A program made the position numbers and the translations under genes. A stretch of 64,000 nucleotides of DNA, taken from NCBI GenBank assembly GCA_964019135.1, contig OZ025256.1, positions 14,701,911 through 14,765,910 of the forward strand, written 5' to 3'. This DNA is from Arenicola marina (taxonomy: Eukaryota; Annelida; Polychaeta; Arenicolidae). The notes under the pieces are model-generated. The model was not told the DNA's origin. It saw only the letters and a program-made list of their open reading frames with translations, and ran no database searches. Each line of letters opens with the position of its first letter. Position 1 is the stretch's first letter. Below, piece by piece: positions 46,141-58,317 of the stretch.

Positions 46141-46510
46141 CTAAAACCCGAAATCACGAGGCTAGTTAAGTACATACATATTTAAAATATGGTGTCAGAA
46201 AGAGCGTCTGGTCACAGTTAACCAGTTGCAACGAGTACACTACGGACAGATCTAAAACACGGAATCCCGTTTAATTGCGGTAACAGAAGTAGCGTTTGGC
46301 TACTAATCACTTACAACGTGAAAACACTGCAACGGTATAACGAGCGAACCACGGGCTGCATCTAAAACACGGAAGCACTAGCCTCGTGAAATACGCTTAA
46401 AAGTATGGTGTCATAAGTAGCGTTTGGGAAATAACTAATCAGTTGTAACGTGAAGACATTGCAACAGTTCAGCGTGCGAACCACGGCCTGCATCTAAAAC
46501 ACGGATTCTT
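46120..46510 (-). repeat. Degenerate ~110-130-bp repeat across the 3' splice site of EXT1 exon 4
   Basis: On the minus strand the acceptor TTTTAG and the first ~20 nt of the exon (with CCGTGGTTCGC) recur at about 46240, 46350 and 46480. Copies read GTTTTAGATGCAG and CCCGTGGTTCGC; intervening sequence is also partly repeated. Confidence 0.8.
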
Positions 46511-46520
46511 CTTCCACCCA

Positions 46521-46945
46521 TAAAGTGCTGCGCCAGAAATAGCGTTCGGGAATAATAATCAGCGACACGCAGAAAAGTTATCACGGATCAGCAAGACAAC
46601 CGCGAACGCAATTAATTGTGTTTGCCCCCACCATTTCGACCTCAGGCCCATAGTTCAATCCAAAACGAATATAGTAAGCGTGGCAGCTCAATGGAATGTG
46701 GTTATGGAACTTCACACACCAAGACAGGAGTCTACGCACACTTAAATGTGGTTTGTAGAACTTGCAAGCGGTAACTCCGACGAAGATACTGTGAGGCATA
46801 GGTAAAGCAAAGACGCATGGGACTTATTTCGTGTTCTGCGATATTGCCGTACGCTTGATGACGCCCCGTTATAGGGCTCAACGCAGGAGACAATTGTTTC
46901 TGATTAGAATGGTAAAATGTTGGCAAAGAATAAACCCCCACTAAG
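46521..46945. other. Unique sequence in upstream EXT1 intron
   Basis: No repeat, exon or element recognised. Confidence 0.5.
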
Positions 46946-46949
46946 AGTG

Positions 46950-47205
46950 TTAGAGGGTGGAGGGCGGCGGAATGGAGGGTGGGGGGCGACGGGTGGAGGG
47001 TGGCGATATGGAGGGTGGCGGCTGGCGGGTGGAGGGAGCGTGGAGGGTGGCGGGTGAAGGGTGGCGATATGGAGGGTGGCGGCTGGCGGGTGGAGGGAGC
47101 GTGGAGGGTGGCGGGTGAAGGGTGGCGATATGGAGGGTAGCAGCTGGCGGGTGGAGGGAGGGTGGAGGGTGACTGTTGGGTGGAGGCTCGCGGGTGACGG
47201 GGGGC
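46950..47205. repeat. G-rich minisatellite, ~60-bp unit
   Basis: About four copies built from GGAGGGTGGCGGGTGAAGGG and TGGCGATATGGAGGG. Long ORFs on both strands are artefacts. Confidence 0.85.
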
Positions 47206-48000
47206 GGGGTAAAGAGGATGATGGTCAAGAAATCTACGAGACCCATCATTTCCACATTTCACCATAACGACGAAAGTGGGACGAACCGGCCTCCCTTCCT
47301 GCTCCTCATACCCCCCCCCCCCCACCCAGATGGCAATTCGCCCCGACAGCCGATGACGGACGACGGGACACCGTACCCTACAGGGTGACTGTCGGCGGGG
47401 GAGTCCTAACTCAGGTATCCCGACCACTGGGTCGTTAAGTCAATCCCACCAGAGTTATGGTGAAGACGGGGGGGGGGGGCTCTCACCCCTTTAGGCAGCC
47501 CACCTCCCACCCATATCCCCCTTGGGTTATGATTTGCACAGAGACATCAACTCCAGCCCCCCCCCCCTCCACCTCTCGGGTTATCGTACGGCGCACCGTG
47601 CTGAGCCATATATAGACAGACAGACAGGCCGTCGGCCGGTCGCTAAGCTTCCCGGGTCCCGGACTTACACTTTGAGGGGTGGGCTGGCAGATTGACCATT
47701 GACTGCCCGCAGGTGTGTGTGTGTGTGTGGGGGGGGTTAATCAGGGAGGAGACGGGGATAGGCAGGGGGGAAGGGGGGGGGGGTGGGGGTGCAGGGTAGG
47801 GGGTGTTGCTGTCTGTTCCTCAGCCTGTCTTCCATCATGTCAGAAACTTGTTCGTGACAGCTGTAAATCCGGAAACGCGTAACGGTGAGCGGGCTACTTG
47901 AATGCCAAATGAGGGCGGGCGGGCGGGGGGGGGGGGGGAGTGGATGGCCGGGTTGGTTGGTCGGGGGGGGGTGGGGGTGGGGGTGATTTAACCTCCTGCT

Positions 48001-48200
48001 GATGGGTCATATCGCGTCAATGGACAAAAGCTTAAGGCAGAGAGGAGCCATGTCTCCTGGAGTACCCTACTACTGTTTGCGAAGGAAAACAGGGAATCTT
48101 TACAAACATTTGCACATATGGGCTTCGAACCACACACCGGCCACTTTGGGTGGCTCGAGAGTAGCCGAACACGCTACCCACTGAGCCACGGGGTGACCCC
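48001..48200 (-). mobile_element. SINE family B, shortened copy
   Basis: Tail GGTCATATCGCGTCAATGG, body GTTTGCGAAGGAAAACAGGG, B box GGGCTTCGAACCACAC, head CTACCCACTGAGCCACGGGG, all in reverse orientation. Confidence 0.72.
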
Positions 48201-48440
48201 TGGATGGGTGAGTTGATTGGGTGAGTGGAGGGGACCGGAGTGAGGGTAGGGTGTGTGGTGAGCATGGGGGGAGGGGTAGGGTGTGTGGTGTAGATGGGAG
48301 TGAGGGTAGGGTGTGGAGGTAGTGACACAAGGGGGGTAGGAGGGGGTGGGCATAGGCGGGTGGTTCAAATAGCCTTTTGGAGGCAAGGGAGTCCATGAGG
48401 CTTGCCCCATAGAGTAAATTCATACATGTATGTATTTCAG

Positions 48441-48560
48441 AAACACGCAGGGGGCATTGTCCACGGCGAAGAAAAGCCGCTCACTATGAATAATGCCCGC
48501 ATAGAGGCGCCACTGACTACCAGTATGACGCACGAAGGACAGAGGATGCTCTCTCCCCAG
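48441..48560 (+). other. Candidate exon on the strand opposite EXT1
   Basis: 120 bp between TGTATTTCAG and CCCCAG|GTAATT, open in one frame for 40 codons in phase 0 (KHAGGIVHGEEKPLTMNNAR at the start). No family is recognised, and chance is a serious alternative. Confidence 0.2.
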
Positions 48561-48663
48561 GTAATTTGCTTTTAAAAAAAGAGGGCATATCTATCTGGCA
48601 GCCCTGGGCGCCTCACACCGGGTCACCGGCTCCCAGGATGGGGGGGGGGGAGACAACCCGGCT

Positions 48664-49735
48664 CAGATATCCAACAATCACCACCAGTCACTGAGCAATC
48701 ACCCAACAATCACTGAGCAATCACTGAGCAATCACCCAACAATCACTGAGTAGTCACTGAGCAATCACCCAACAATCACTGAGTAGTCACTGAGCAATCA
48801 CCCAACAATCACTGAGTAGTCACTGAGCAATCACCCAACAATCACCAAACAATCACTAAGTAGTCACTGAGCAATCACCCAACAATCACTGAGTAGTCAC
48901 TGAGCAATCACCCAACAATCACTGAGTAATCACTGAGCAATCACCCAACAATCACCAAACAATCACCCAATAATCACTGAGCTATCACCCAACAGTCACC
49001 GAGAAATCACCGAACAGTTACTGAGCCACCCCCAACAATCACTTAGCAACCACCCAGCAATCACCCAACAATCACCCAACAGTCCTTGAGCAATCACCCA
49101 ACAGTCACTGAGCAATCACCCAACAATCACCTAACAACCACCCAACAATCACTCAGCAATCACCCAACAATCACCCGACAATCACTGAGCAATCACCCGA
49201 CAACCACGCAACAACCACCCAACAATGACTGAGCAATCACCCAACAATCACACAGCAATCAGCCAACAGTCACCCAACAACCACTCAACAGTCACTGAGA
49301 AATCACCCAACAGTCATTGAGCAATCACCTAACAATCACTGAGCAACACCCACTCAACAGTCATTGAACAATCACCCGACAATCACTGAGCAATCACCCG
49401 ACAACCACGCAACAATCACCCAACAATCACTGAGCAATCGCCCAACAATTACACAGCAATCAGCCAACAGTCACCCAACAACCACTCAACAGTCACTGAG
49501 AAATCACCCAACAGTCATTGAACAATCACCCAACAGTCACTGAGCAATCACCCAACAACCACCCAACAGTCACCCAACAATCACTGAGCAATCGCCCAAC
49601 AATTACTCAACAATCACTGAGCAATCGCCCAACAGTCACTGAGCAATCACAACAATCAGCCAACAATCACCCAACAACCACCCAGTGATCACCCAACAGT
49701 CACTGAGCAATCACCCAACAGTCACCCAACAACCA
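48664..49735. repeat. ~11/22-bp minisatellite
   Basis: Irregular units of CACTGAGCAATCACCCAACA plus AT, more than 40 copies, merging into a related AGCCACCGAGTAGCCACAAA repeat at 49740-49935. Confidence 0.92.
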
Positions 49736-49935
49736 TTGTGCAACCACCCACCAACAAGCCACAGGAGACCAACAACGGGCACCGAGCAGGCACCGAGTAG
49801 CCACAGAAAGGGCCACCAGCCACGGAAGAGCCACCAGCCACATAAGAGCCAGCGAGTAGCCACCAAATAGCCACAAAAGAACCACCGAGTAGCCACCGAG
49901 TAGCCACCGAAAAGCCACAGAACAGCCACCGAGGA

Positions 49936-50934
49936 GCCACTAAAGGCCTTCCCATGTACAGAGAGGAGTGGCGGAGAAGTCGTCGGGCGGTCGCGGAATC
50001 ATTGGCGGCCCGTGAATAATTAATGGCCGACCAGCTTGGAGACCGCCTCCGATGGAATGTCGTCTTGGTTTAGGAGCCGTGGGACCGGGGTGCTGGGTTA
50101 GGGGGGGGGGGGGCAAGGCGACCCACGTGGATGGGTGGGTGGGCGGAGGGAAGGCGCCCTCACGTGGGTGGGTGGGTGGGGGGGATGGGGGGGGGGCACG
50201 ACGGTGGTGGTTGCAAGGGCCCCACATCGGCGGCACGAAGGGGGGAAAGGAGGTGGGCTCCCACGTGTTGGGGTGGTAGAGATGCATGACGCGTGGTTGG
50301 GGGTGGGGGTGGGAGGTGGGGGCAGGCGCTGGGGGGTACTTTAGATTAAAGAGAAAACCACAGGCTACTGCAGCGCGACACTACCGTCATGTTGTTGGAC
50401 GTATTCTGACGTAGATGTACAGGGGTGGAGGGTGGGGGTGGAGGATGGGTGTGGAGGGTGGGTGTGGACGACAGGGGTAAAGGATGGGGTGAAGGATGGG
50501 GGTAGAGGATAAGGTTGGAAAATGTGGGTAGAGGATGTGGATAGAGGATGGGGTGGAGGACGGGGGTGGATGATGGGGATGGAGGATAAGAGTGGATGAT
50601 GTGGGTAGAGGATGGGGTGGAGAACGGGGGTGGATGATGGGGGTGGAGGATAAGAGTGGATGATGTGGGTAGAGGATGGGGTGGAGGACGGGGTGGAGGA
50701 TAAGAGTGGATGATGTGGGTAGAGGATGGGGGTGGAGGATGGAGTCCAGCAGTATTGCGGAGGGGGGGGGGGGTGAGGGGCTGAGGATACGGCGGGCACG
50801 TGAGGATGGGGTGGGGGGTGGGGGTGGGGTTAGATATTGAGCGGGGTGGTTAGATCAGATTAGTATCGGGGTAATTAGTACGGACCCTCACACATGGGCC
50901 AGGTTAAGATGGCATAACAGTTACTAGCACATTA
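49936..50934. other. G-rich low-complexity intron sequence
   Basis: Poly-G runs with GGGTGGGTGGGC motifs and, at 50415-50745, an irregular repeat of GGATGGGGGTGGAGGATAAG. No coding sequence supported. Confidence 0.6.
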
Positions 50935-51242
50935 AATATCTTCTTTTCTTCGGGTCCGACAGACGTGAAATCCAGAAACACATGAACGACAGCGTTGACA
51001 ACATTTCTCGGGAAAACGAACACAACCTCAACACGTACAGAGCACGCGCAGAAAGATACGTCATCCGAACACTGACGAACCCTACCATAATTGTCCGTGA
51101 CCTGGGCGCTCAGACGGATGGGCGCTGTTACAGAAAACACCGGTAATATAGGCACAGTTCACCAGGTGACTACGCAATGGCTCACCAGAGGGTGACACTG
51201 AAAGTGTGCTGGTTGTGGCGTCCATTTCTCGAAATGTAACTA

Positions 51243-51599
51243 CAGTAAAACCTCTCTAAGTCGACCGACGACTGGACTGCCGCTCATCGATCGACTTAGG
51301 GAGGTGGTCGGGTTACAGAATATCAACACAACAAGTCCCCTCGCTATAAACACGGGTCCGAATGCGCCCGTGACTCGGTTCTGCTTTAGCCTCGTATGCC
51401 ATATAATGTAATCAGCTTTACGTTTCGGTCGGGTTATAGAATACTGTTGCAATACTAAGACATAGGCCGACCGTCGGGACTGGAAAACATCGAACGAGTG
51501 AGTCAGGCGATCGAATTAGTGAGGCGATCGAGTTAGTGAGGCGATCGGGTTAGGGAGGTGTTCGGGTTAGGAAGGTGGTCGGGCAGGGAGGTTTTACTG
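51243..51599. mobile_element. MITE of the Tc1/mariner-pogo (Tigger-like) type
   Basis: 357 bp bounded by TA target duplications, with terminal inverted repeats beginning CAGTAAAACCTC at both ends. Diverged internal repeats of GCGATCGGGTTAGGGAGGTG lie near the right end. There is no transposase, so it would need an enzyme from elsewhere. Confidence 0.8.
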
Positions 51600-52163
51600 T
51601 ATTAGAGGCAGACGGCAATGTACAGGCACTTCGATGGGCCCCCCGAGCCAGACTATACACCCCCTCCGATACACCCCAACAGCATACTAACTGCGGCCGT
51701 GGATAGCCTCAATGATTATATTTACAGGGTACAATACGAAGCAAATGTGTCCATAACTCTAGGATGGCGAGATGTTCTGAACCCCAAACACGGGGGCTGG
51801 ACTGTTGTAACATATCTGGGCTAATGAGATGTCTCATAATACAGTGCCCTGAGAGTGGGGGGAGAGGGGGGTCAGGGGTGGGAGGGGCATGTAGTCACCC
51901 CCCCGCCCCACCGCTGGCTCCCGCCATCGTCACACTAATTATGCTGACCTTACCCCGTCTCCTGTCTCCTGAACAGGTATTGAATAAATTCCGGGGGATT
52001 GTCTTGATATATCCACATACTACAAGTGCCCCCCCCCACCCCTCCCTCCATATTATCTCTCCTTGGCCCTACCCCTCATTGCCCGCCTCAGCCACCCCCT
52101 CCCCCTCCCTCCTCCCTATCCCCAGCCTCATATCTCTTATCACCCTGCTCCATACACCCACCC

Positions 52164-52342
52164 AGCCTCCCTGGCCCAGTTGGTAAGGCAGGGTGAGATG
52201 CAGATCATTAGGTCGTGGGTTCGAACCCAGGCAGCTACATCTTCACCCAAGTCCATTTCATTGTCCCGGGAAGCTTCTTGGCCCAATTTAGCCTTCGCGT
52301 ACACAAAAGTGGCCTGAAACATCAATATTTCATTTCATCCTC
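52164..52342 (+). mobile_element. SINE family A, full length
   Basis: Head AGCCTCCCTGGCCCAGTTGG (A box), B box GTCGTGGGTTCGAACCC, body CATTTCATTGTCCCGGGAAG, tail CGTACACAAAAGTGGCCTGA and AACATCAATATTTCATTTC. Best representative of the family. Confidence 0.82.
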
Positions 52343-52807
52343 GCCATCTTTTAGCTGAATCGCCCACCTCATATTTACCTCATTTATTTATCACATCACC
52401 CCTCCCCATACCCCGCCTCATATTTACCCTCCGCGCCATCCCCACTTCATATCCCCTCACATCATCCCTACCCACCCCCCACATTATCCACCCCCCCCCC
52501 CAACCCCCATCTCTCCCCAAATCCACGAGAGAGGCTATGAGGCTCAGGACAAAATAAGTACGTACCGACCAAGACAGAGAGAGAGAGAGTCTTATCTAAA
52601 ATATTCAATACTTGAAATTGGCTTGTTACATTTCTATGAATAAGAAGCCATCCATTATCGCTGGCAGCGCCACTTCTGAGGCGACAAGTGCGAGTAACAA
52701 CGGACAGCCTAATCGTCCCCTGTGCCACTCTCCGTCAGAGCGCAGGGCGAAGGGAGCGCCACCGCGCGGGGGAACTTGATGGCGGACTGACGGCAAAGTT
52801 GGAGAAA

Positions 52808-53075
52808 GAGAGAGAGAGTGTCGGATGGGGGTGGGGGTGGAGGGGAGGGGAGGGGCGGGAGGGGAAGGGAGGGGAGGGGCGGGAGGGGAGGGGAGGAGCG
52901 GGAGGGGAGGAGCGGAGAGTGGAGTGGAGGGGAGGGGAGGGGAGGGGAGAGGAGGGGCGGGAGGGGAGGAGAGGGGAGGGGCGGAGAGTGGAGTGGAGTG
53001 GAGTGGAGGGGAGGGGAGGGAAGGGGAGGGGAGGAGGGGAGGGGTGTGGGAGGGGTGTGGAGGGGCGGGTCGAGG
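52808..53075. repeat. 270-bp polypurine tract
   Basis: Almost pure G/A on the plus strand, built of GGGGAGGGGAGGGGCGGGAG variants. Many G runs could form quadruplex or triplex DNA. Confidence 0.9.
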
Positions 53076-53394
53076 ACGATGGATGGTTGATGAGCATCCC
53101 CTGCCGGCGCTCTTGCTATTGTTGCTACCGCCAGTCGGCGCTACAGTTCCATTGTGACGTATTCCACTCTGGGATACTCAGCGGTCCCCCTAGCGGGAAG
53201 TCAGCGAAGCGAGGGGGTATCATCGATTCTTGTTGTCGCCTCGCTCCTACCACTCTATTTCCCAACTGGCTCCCCCGTCTTCGGTCGTCCATGTTTTTAT
53301 TCCACGTTTTGGAGCCCCCGGTGTTATTCGACCCCGCACCGGTTTTATTCGCCCTCCCCCCACTACCGGTTTTATTCGCCCCTCACCCCCTCGG

Positions 53395-54905
53395 TCGTAT
53401 TCGCCCCCCCCCTCTTAGTCGCCCGGTCTTATTCGCCCCCGGCCTTATTCGCCCCGGGCTTATTCGCCCCGGCCTTATTCGCCCCGGCCTTATTCGCCCC
53501 GGTCTTATTCGCCCCGGTCTTATTCGGCCCCGGTCTTATTCGCCCCCGGCCTTATTCGCCCCGGTCTTATTCGCCCCGGTCTTATTCGCCCCCGGCCTTA
53601 TTCGCCCCGGCCTTATTCGCCCCGGCCTTATTCGCCCCGGCCTTATTCGCCCCGGTCTTATTCGCCCCGGTCTTATTCGCCCCCGGTCTTATTCGCCCCG
53701 TTCTTATTCGCCCCGGTCTTATTCGCCCCGGTCTTATTCGCCCCGGTCTTATTCGCCCCCGGGCTTATTCGCCCCGGTCTTATTCGCCCCGGTCTTATTC
53801 GCCCCGGTCTTATTCGGCCCGGTCTTATTCGCCCCCAGTCCTATTCGGCCCGGTCTTATTCGCCCCCGGTCTTATTCGCCCCGGTCTTATTCGCCCCCGG
53901 TCTTATTCGCCCCGGTATTATTCGCCCCCGGTCTTATTCGCCCCGGTTTTATTCGCCCCCATACTTATTCGCCCCGGTCTTATTCGCCCCCGGCCTTATT
54001 CGCCCCCCGGTTTTATTCGCCCCCATACTTATTCGGCCCGGTCTTATTCGCCCCGGTCTTATTCGCCCCGGTCTTATTCGCCCCGGTCTTATTCGCCCCC
54101 GGCCTTATTCGCCCCGGTTTTATTCGCCCCCGGTCTTATTCGCCCCGGTCTTATTCGCCCCCGGTCTTATTCGCCCCCCGGTTTTATTCGCCCCCATACT
54201 TATTCGGCCCGGTCTTATTCGCCCCGGTCTTATTCGCCCCCGGTCTTATTCGCCCCGGTCTTATTTGCCCCGGTCTTATTCGTCCCGGTCTTATTCGCCC
54301 CCGGTCTTATTCGCCCCCGGTCTTATTCGCCCCCGGTCTTATTCGCCCCGGTCTTATTTGCCCCGGTCTTATTCGCCCCCATACTTATTCGGCCCGGTCT
54401 TATTCGCCCCGGTCTTATTCGGCCCCGGTCTTATTCGCCCCCGGTCTTATTTGCCCCGGTCTTATTCGCCCCGGTCTTATTCGCCCCCGGCCTTATTCGC
54501 CCCGGTTTTATTCGCCCCCGGTCGTATTCGCCCCGGTCTTATTCGCCCCTGGTCTTATTCGCCCCCCGGTTTTNNNNNNNNNNNNNNNNNNNNNNNNNNN
54601 NNNNNNNNNNNNNNNNNNNNNNNNNNNNNNNNNNNNNNNNNNNNNNNNNNNNNNNNNNNNNNNNNNNNNNNNNNNNNNNNNNNNNNNNNNNNNNNNNNNN
54701 NNNNNNNNNNNNNNNNNNNNNNNNNNNNNNNNNNNNNNNNNNNNNNNNNNNNNNNNNNNNNNNNNNNNNNNNNATTCGCCCCCCCGGTCTTATTCGCCCC
54801 GGTCTTATTTGCCCCGGTCTTATTCGCCCCCCCCCCTGGTCTTATTCGCCCCCTCCCGGTCTTATAAGCCCTGGTTTCATTCCCAACCGGTCTTATTCCC
54901 CCCCG
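53395..54905. repeat. 16-bp minisatellite with assembly gap
   Basis: Units of GGTCTTATTCGCCCC(C), with variants in the base after GGT and in the C-run length. It is interrupted by the N gap, so the true copy number is unknown. ORFs of 600-770 codons here are repeat artefacts. Confidence 0.95.
54574..54773. other. Assembly gap, 200 N
   Basis: Exactly 200 N inside the 16-bp array. The round number suggests a placeholder rather than a measured distance. Confidence 0.98.
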
Positions 54906-55379
54906 GTTTTATTTGCCCTCGATTTTATACCCCCACCCCCCTCGGTCCGCCAGATCCAACCCCAGCCCCACCAACGTCCACTTACCCCCGTCCCACCTAG
55001 GTTATACCTTATATATGCTCAGCGCCTGCCCAAACTTGACTTCCCATTGATGTGGCAGTTGGCAAGAGGCTCTACTGGCCCAAGGAAGAGGGGTGCGGGG
55101 GGGTGGGGTGCGGGGGGTGGAGGCGTTGACCCCTAAAACCGGCAATGAACCCCTCAGGCGGAGGTTGACGACAGAGGCGGGAGGGGTGGGGGTGTGACAA
55201 AAGTGCGGAGCAGTGAGGGGTGATGTGGGGGTGTGGCCGTGGGGATGCGAGTCGTGATCGGGAGAGCCATGAGCCATGAGTCAGGACGTCCAGAAAACTA
55301 AATCTCTGAAGGGAAATTGCCAGTATTTGCAGACGGGAAATCAGGGTGCCGGTTTTTGCCTTGCTGGGCAGGGGCGGTC

Positions 55380-56455
55380 CGGAATAGAGCCTCCATCTCG
55401 GCCCGCCGTCAGATCGGCCCCGGGATAAAGCCTCCAGCTCGGCCCGCCGTGAAGTCGGCCCCGTGATACAGCCTCCATCTCGGCCCGCCGTGAAGTCGGC
55501 CCCGGGATGGAGTCTCCATCTCGGCCCGCCGCCAAGTCGGCCCCGGGATACAGCAACCGTCTCGGCCCGCCGCCAAGTCGGCCCCGCGATGGAGCCTCCA
55601 TCTCGGCCCGCCGCCAAGTCGGCACCGGGATGGAGCCTCCATCTCGGCCCGTTGCCAAGTCGGCACCGGGATGGAGCCTCCATCTCGGCCCGCCGCCAAG
55701 TCGGCCCCGGGATGGAGCCTCCATCTCGGCCCGCCGCCAAGTCGGCCTAGGGACAGAGCCTCTATCTCGGCCCGCCGTCAAGTCGGCCCCGGGATAGAGC
55801 CTCCATCTCGGCCCGCCGCCAAGTCGGCACCGGGATGGAGCCTCCATCTCGGCCCGCCGCCAAGTCGGCCCCGGGATGGAGCCTCCATCTCGGCCCGCCG
55901 TCAAGTCGGCCCTGGGATAGAGCCTCCATCTCGGCCCGCCGTCAAGTCGGCCCCGGGATAGAGCCTCCATCTCGGTCCGCCGTCAAGTCGGCCCCGGGAT
56001 AGAGCCTCCATCTCGGCCCGCCGTCAGATCGGCCCCGGGATACAGCTTCCATCTCGGCCCGCAGTCAGATCGGCTCCGGGATAGAGCCTTAATCTCGGCC
56101 CGCCGTCAAGTCGGCCCAGGGACAGAGCCTCTATCTCGGCCCGCCGCCAAGTCGGCCCTGGGATAGAGCCTCCATCTCGGCCCGCCGCCAAGTCGGCCCC
56201 GGGATAGAGCCTCCATCTCGGCCCGCCGTCAAGTCGGCCCCGGGATAGAGCCTCCATCTCAGCCCGCCGTCAAGTCGGCCCCGGGATAGAGCCTTAATCT
56301 CGGCCCGCCGTCAAGTCGGCCAAAGGACAGAGCCTCTATCTCGGCCCGCCGTCATATCGGCCCTGGGACAGAGCCTCTATCTCGGCCCGCCGTGAAGTCG
56401 GCCCCAGGACAGAGCCCCCGTCTCGGCCCGCCGTGAAGTCGGCCCCGGGTCGGCA
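55380..56455. repeat. 41-bp minisatellite
   Basis: About 26 copies with the core CGGCCCGCCGTCAAGTCGGC and CCCGGGATAGAGCCTCCATCT. Because 41 is not a multiple of three, all frames of a strand are read in turn. Confidence 0.95.
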
Positions 56456-56789
56456 TCACGTCTTCCCGTGGACAGAGGATAATTTTTTCATATCGTTCCA
56501 AAACCAAAACGGCCCTGGCGTCCCCAAACCCTACCCTACCCCGTCCTTCCTGTCCCTTCCCCCCGCCCCTCACCCCAGCACCCCCGTGACGTGGCTAGCT
56601 AGTTACCCACACACACGTGGTGCTTTCAATTTCAGGCCCTCTTATTGCTTCCCATGACAGGCATTCCCCGTGAGAAGCCGATATTGTCTGCGCCCCCCCC
56701 CACCCGCCCCCCACCCCACCCCTCTCCCCACCCAGCGCCACCCAACAGCCCTGCCGCTTCAGCAGTCTCTAGGTTTTGCCTATCGCGGC

Positions 56790-57765
56790 GCCTAGCCTAT
56801 CCATGGGGCACCTAGCCATGGGACGCCTAGTCATGCTACGCCTAGCCATGGGGCACCTAGCCAAGGGACACTTAGCCATGGGGCACCTAGCCATGGGACA
56901 CTTAGCCATGGGGCACCTAGCCATGGGACACTTAGCCATGGGGCACCTAGCCATGGGACGCCTAGTCATGATACGCCTAGCCATGGGGTACCTAGTCATG
57001 ATACGCCTAGCCATGGGGTACCTAGCTAAGGGACACTTAGCCATGGGGCACCTAGCCATGGGACGCCTAGTCATGATATGCCTAGCCATGGGGCACCTAG
57101 CCATAGAAGACTTAGCCATGGGGCACCTAGCCATGGGGCACCTAGCCATGGGGCACCTAGCCATGGGGCACCTAGCCATGGGACACTTAGCCATAGGGCA
57201 CCTAGCCATGGGGCACCTAGCCATGGAACGCCTAGCCATGGGGCACCTAGCCAAGGGACACTTAGCCATGGGGCACCTAGCCATGGGACACTTAGCCATG
57301 GGTCACCTAGTCACCGGAAGCCTAGCCATGGGGCACCTAGCCATGGGGCACCTAGCCATGGGACACTTAGCCATAGGGCACCTAGCCATGGGACGCCTAG
57401 CCATGGGGCACCTAGCCATGGGACGCCTAGCCATGGGGCACCTAGCCATGGGACGCCTAGCCATGGGGCACCTAGCCATGGGACACTTAGCCATGGGGCA
57501 CCTAGCCATGGGACGCCTAGCCATGGGGCACCTAGCCATGGGACACTTAGCCATGGGGCACCTAGCCATGGGACGCCTAGTCATGATACGCCTAGCCATG
57601 GGGCACCTAGCCATGGGACGCCTAGCCATGGGGCACCTAGCCATGGGACACTTAGCCATAGGGCACCTAGTCACCGGAAGCCTAGCCATGGGGCACCTAG
57701 CCATGGGACGCCTAGCCATTGGAAGCCTAGCCATTGGAAGCCTAGCCATGGGGCACCTCATGGGG
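56790..57765. repeat. 15-bp minisatellite
   Basis: About 65 copies of CCTAGCCATGGGGCA with GGACGCCTAG and GGACACTTAG variants. It is rich in CCATGG (NcoI) and CCTAG. Confidence 0.95.
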
Positions 57766-57897
57766 TGCCCTATGTGGCACATTGCCCCATGTGGCACATC
57801 ACCCCATGTGGCACATCACCCCATGTGGCACCATGTTCATTGTGACACATCGCTGCTCATGGAACAATACAGATACGCCTCATGGCTCCACGTCGCC

Positions 57898-58255
57898 TCA
57901 TAGGGCTCGATATCGCCCCACCTGGCTCGATATCGCCCCACCTGGCTCGATATCGCCCCACCTGGCTCGATATCGCCCCACCTGGCTCGATATCGCCCCA
58001 CCTGGGTCGATATCGCCCCACCTGGGTCGATATCGCCCCACCTGGGTCGATATCGCCCCACCTGGGTCGATATCGCCCCACCTGGCTCGATATCGCCCCA
58101 CCTGGCTCGATATCGCCCCACCTGGCTCGATATCGCCCCATCTGGCTCGATATCGCCCCACCTGGCTCGATATCGCCCCACCTGGCTCGATATCGCCCCA
58201 TCTGGCTCCACATCGCCCCACCTGGGTCCACATCGCCCCACCTGGGTCCAGATCG
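57898..58255. repeat. 20-bp minisatellite
   Basis: About 18 copies of CTCGATATCGCCCCACCTGG, nearly uniform until the last three. Confidence 0.95.
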
Positions 58256-58317
58256 CCCCGTCTGTCTCGTAACATACGCTTCATACAGTTCCACAGTTCC
58301 ATGCGACATCCTCAGCA

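Noticed and set aside
51240-51452. 70-codon minus-strand frame
   Set aside because: Lies inside the non-autonomous MITE, and its ends are the terminal repeats.
51618-51824. 68-codon plus-strand frame starting MYRHFDGPPEPDYTPP
   Set aside because: No splice sites at sensible positions, no homology recognised, and it directly abuts the MITE. Kept as noise.
52688-55136. Overlapping open frames of up to 770 codons on the plus strand
   Set aside because: They are produced by the 16-bp minisatellite and polypurine tract, include the N gap, are open in several frames at once, and have no non-repetitive domain.
55072-55970. Open frames with GADLAAGRDGGSIPG-type repeats
   Set aside because: Artefact of the 41-bp G/C-rich array, which cycles through all frames.
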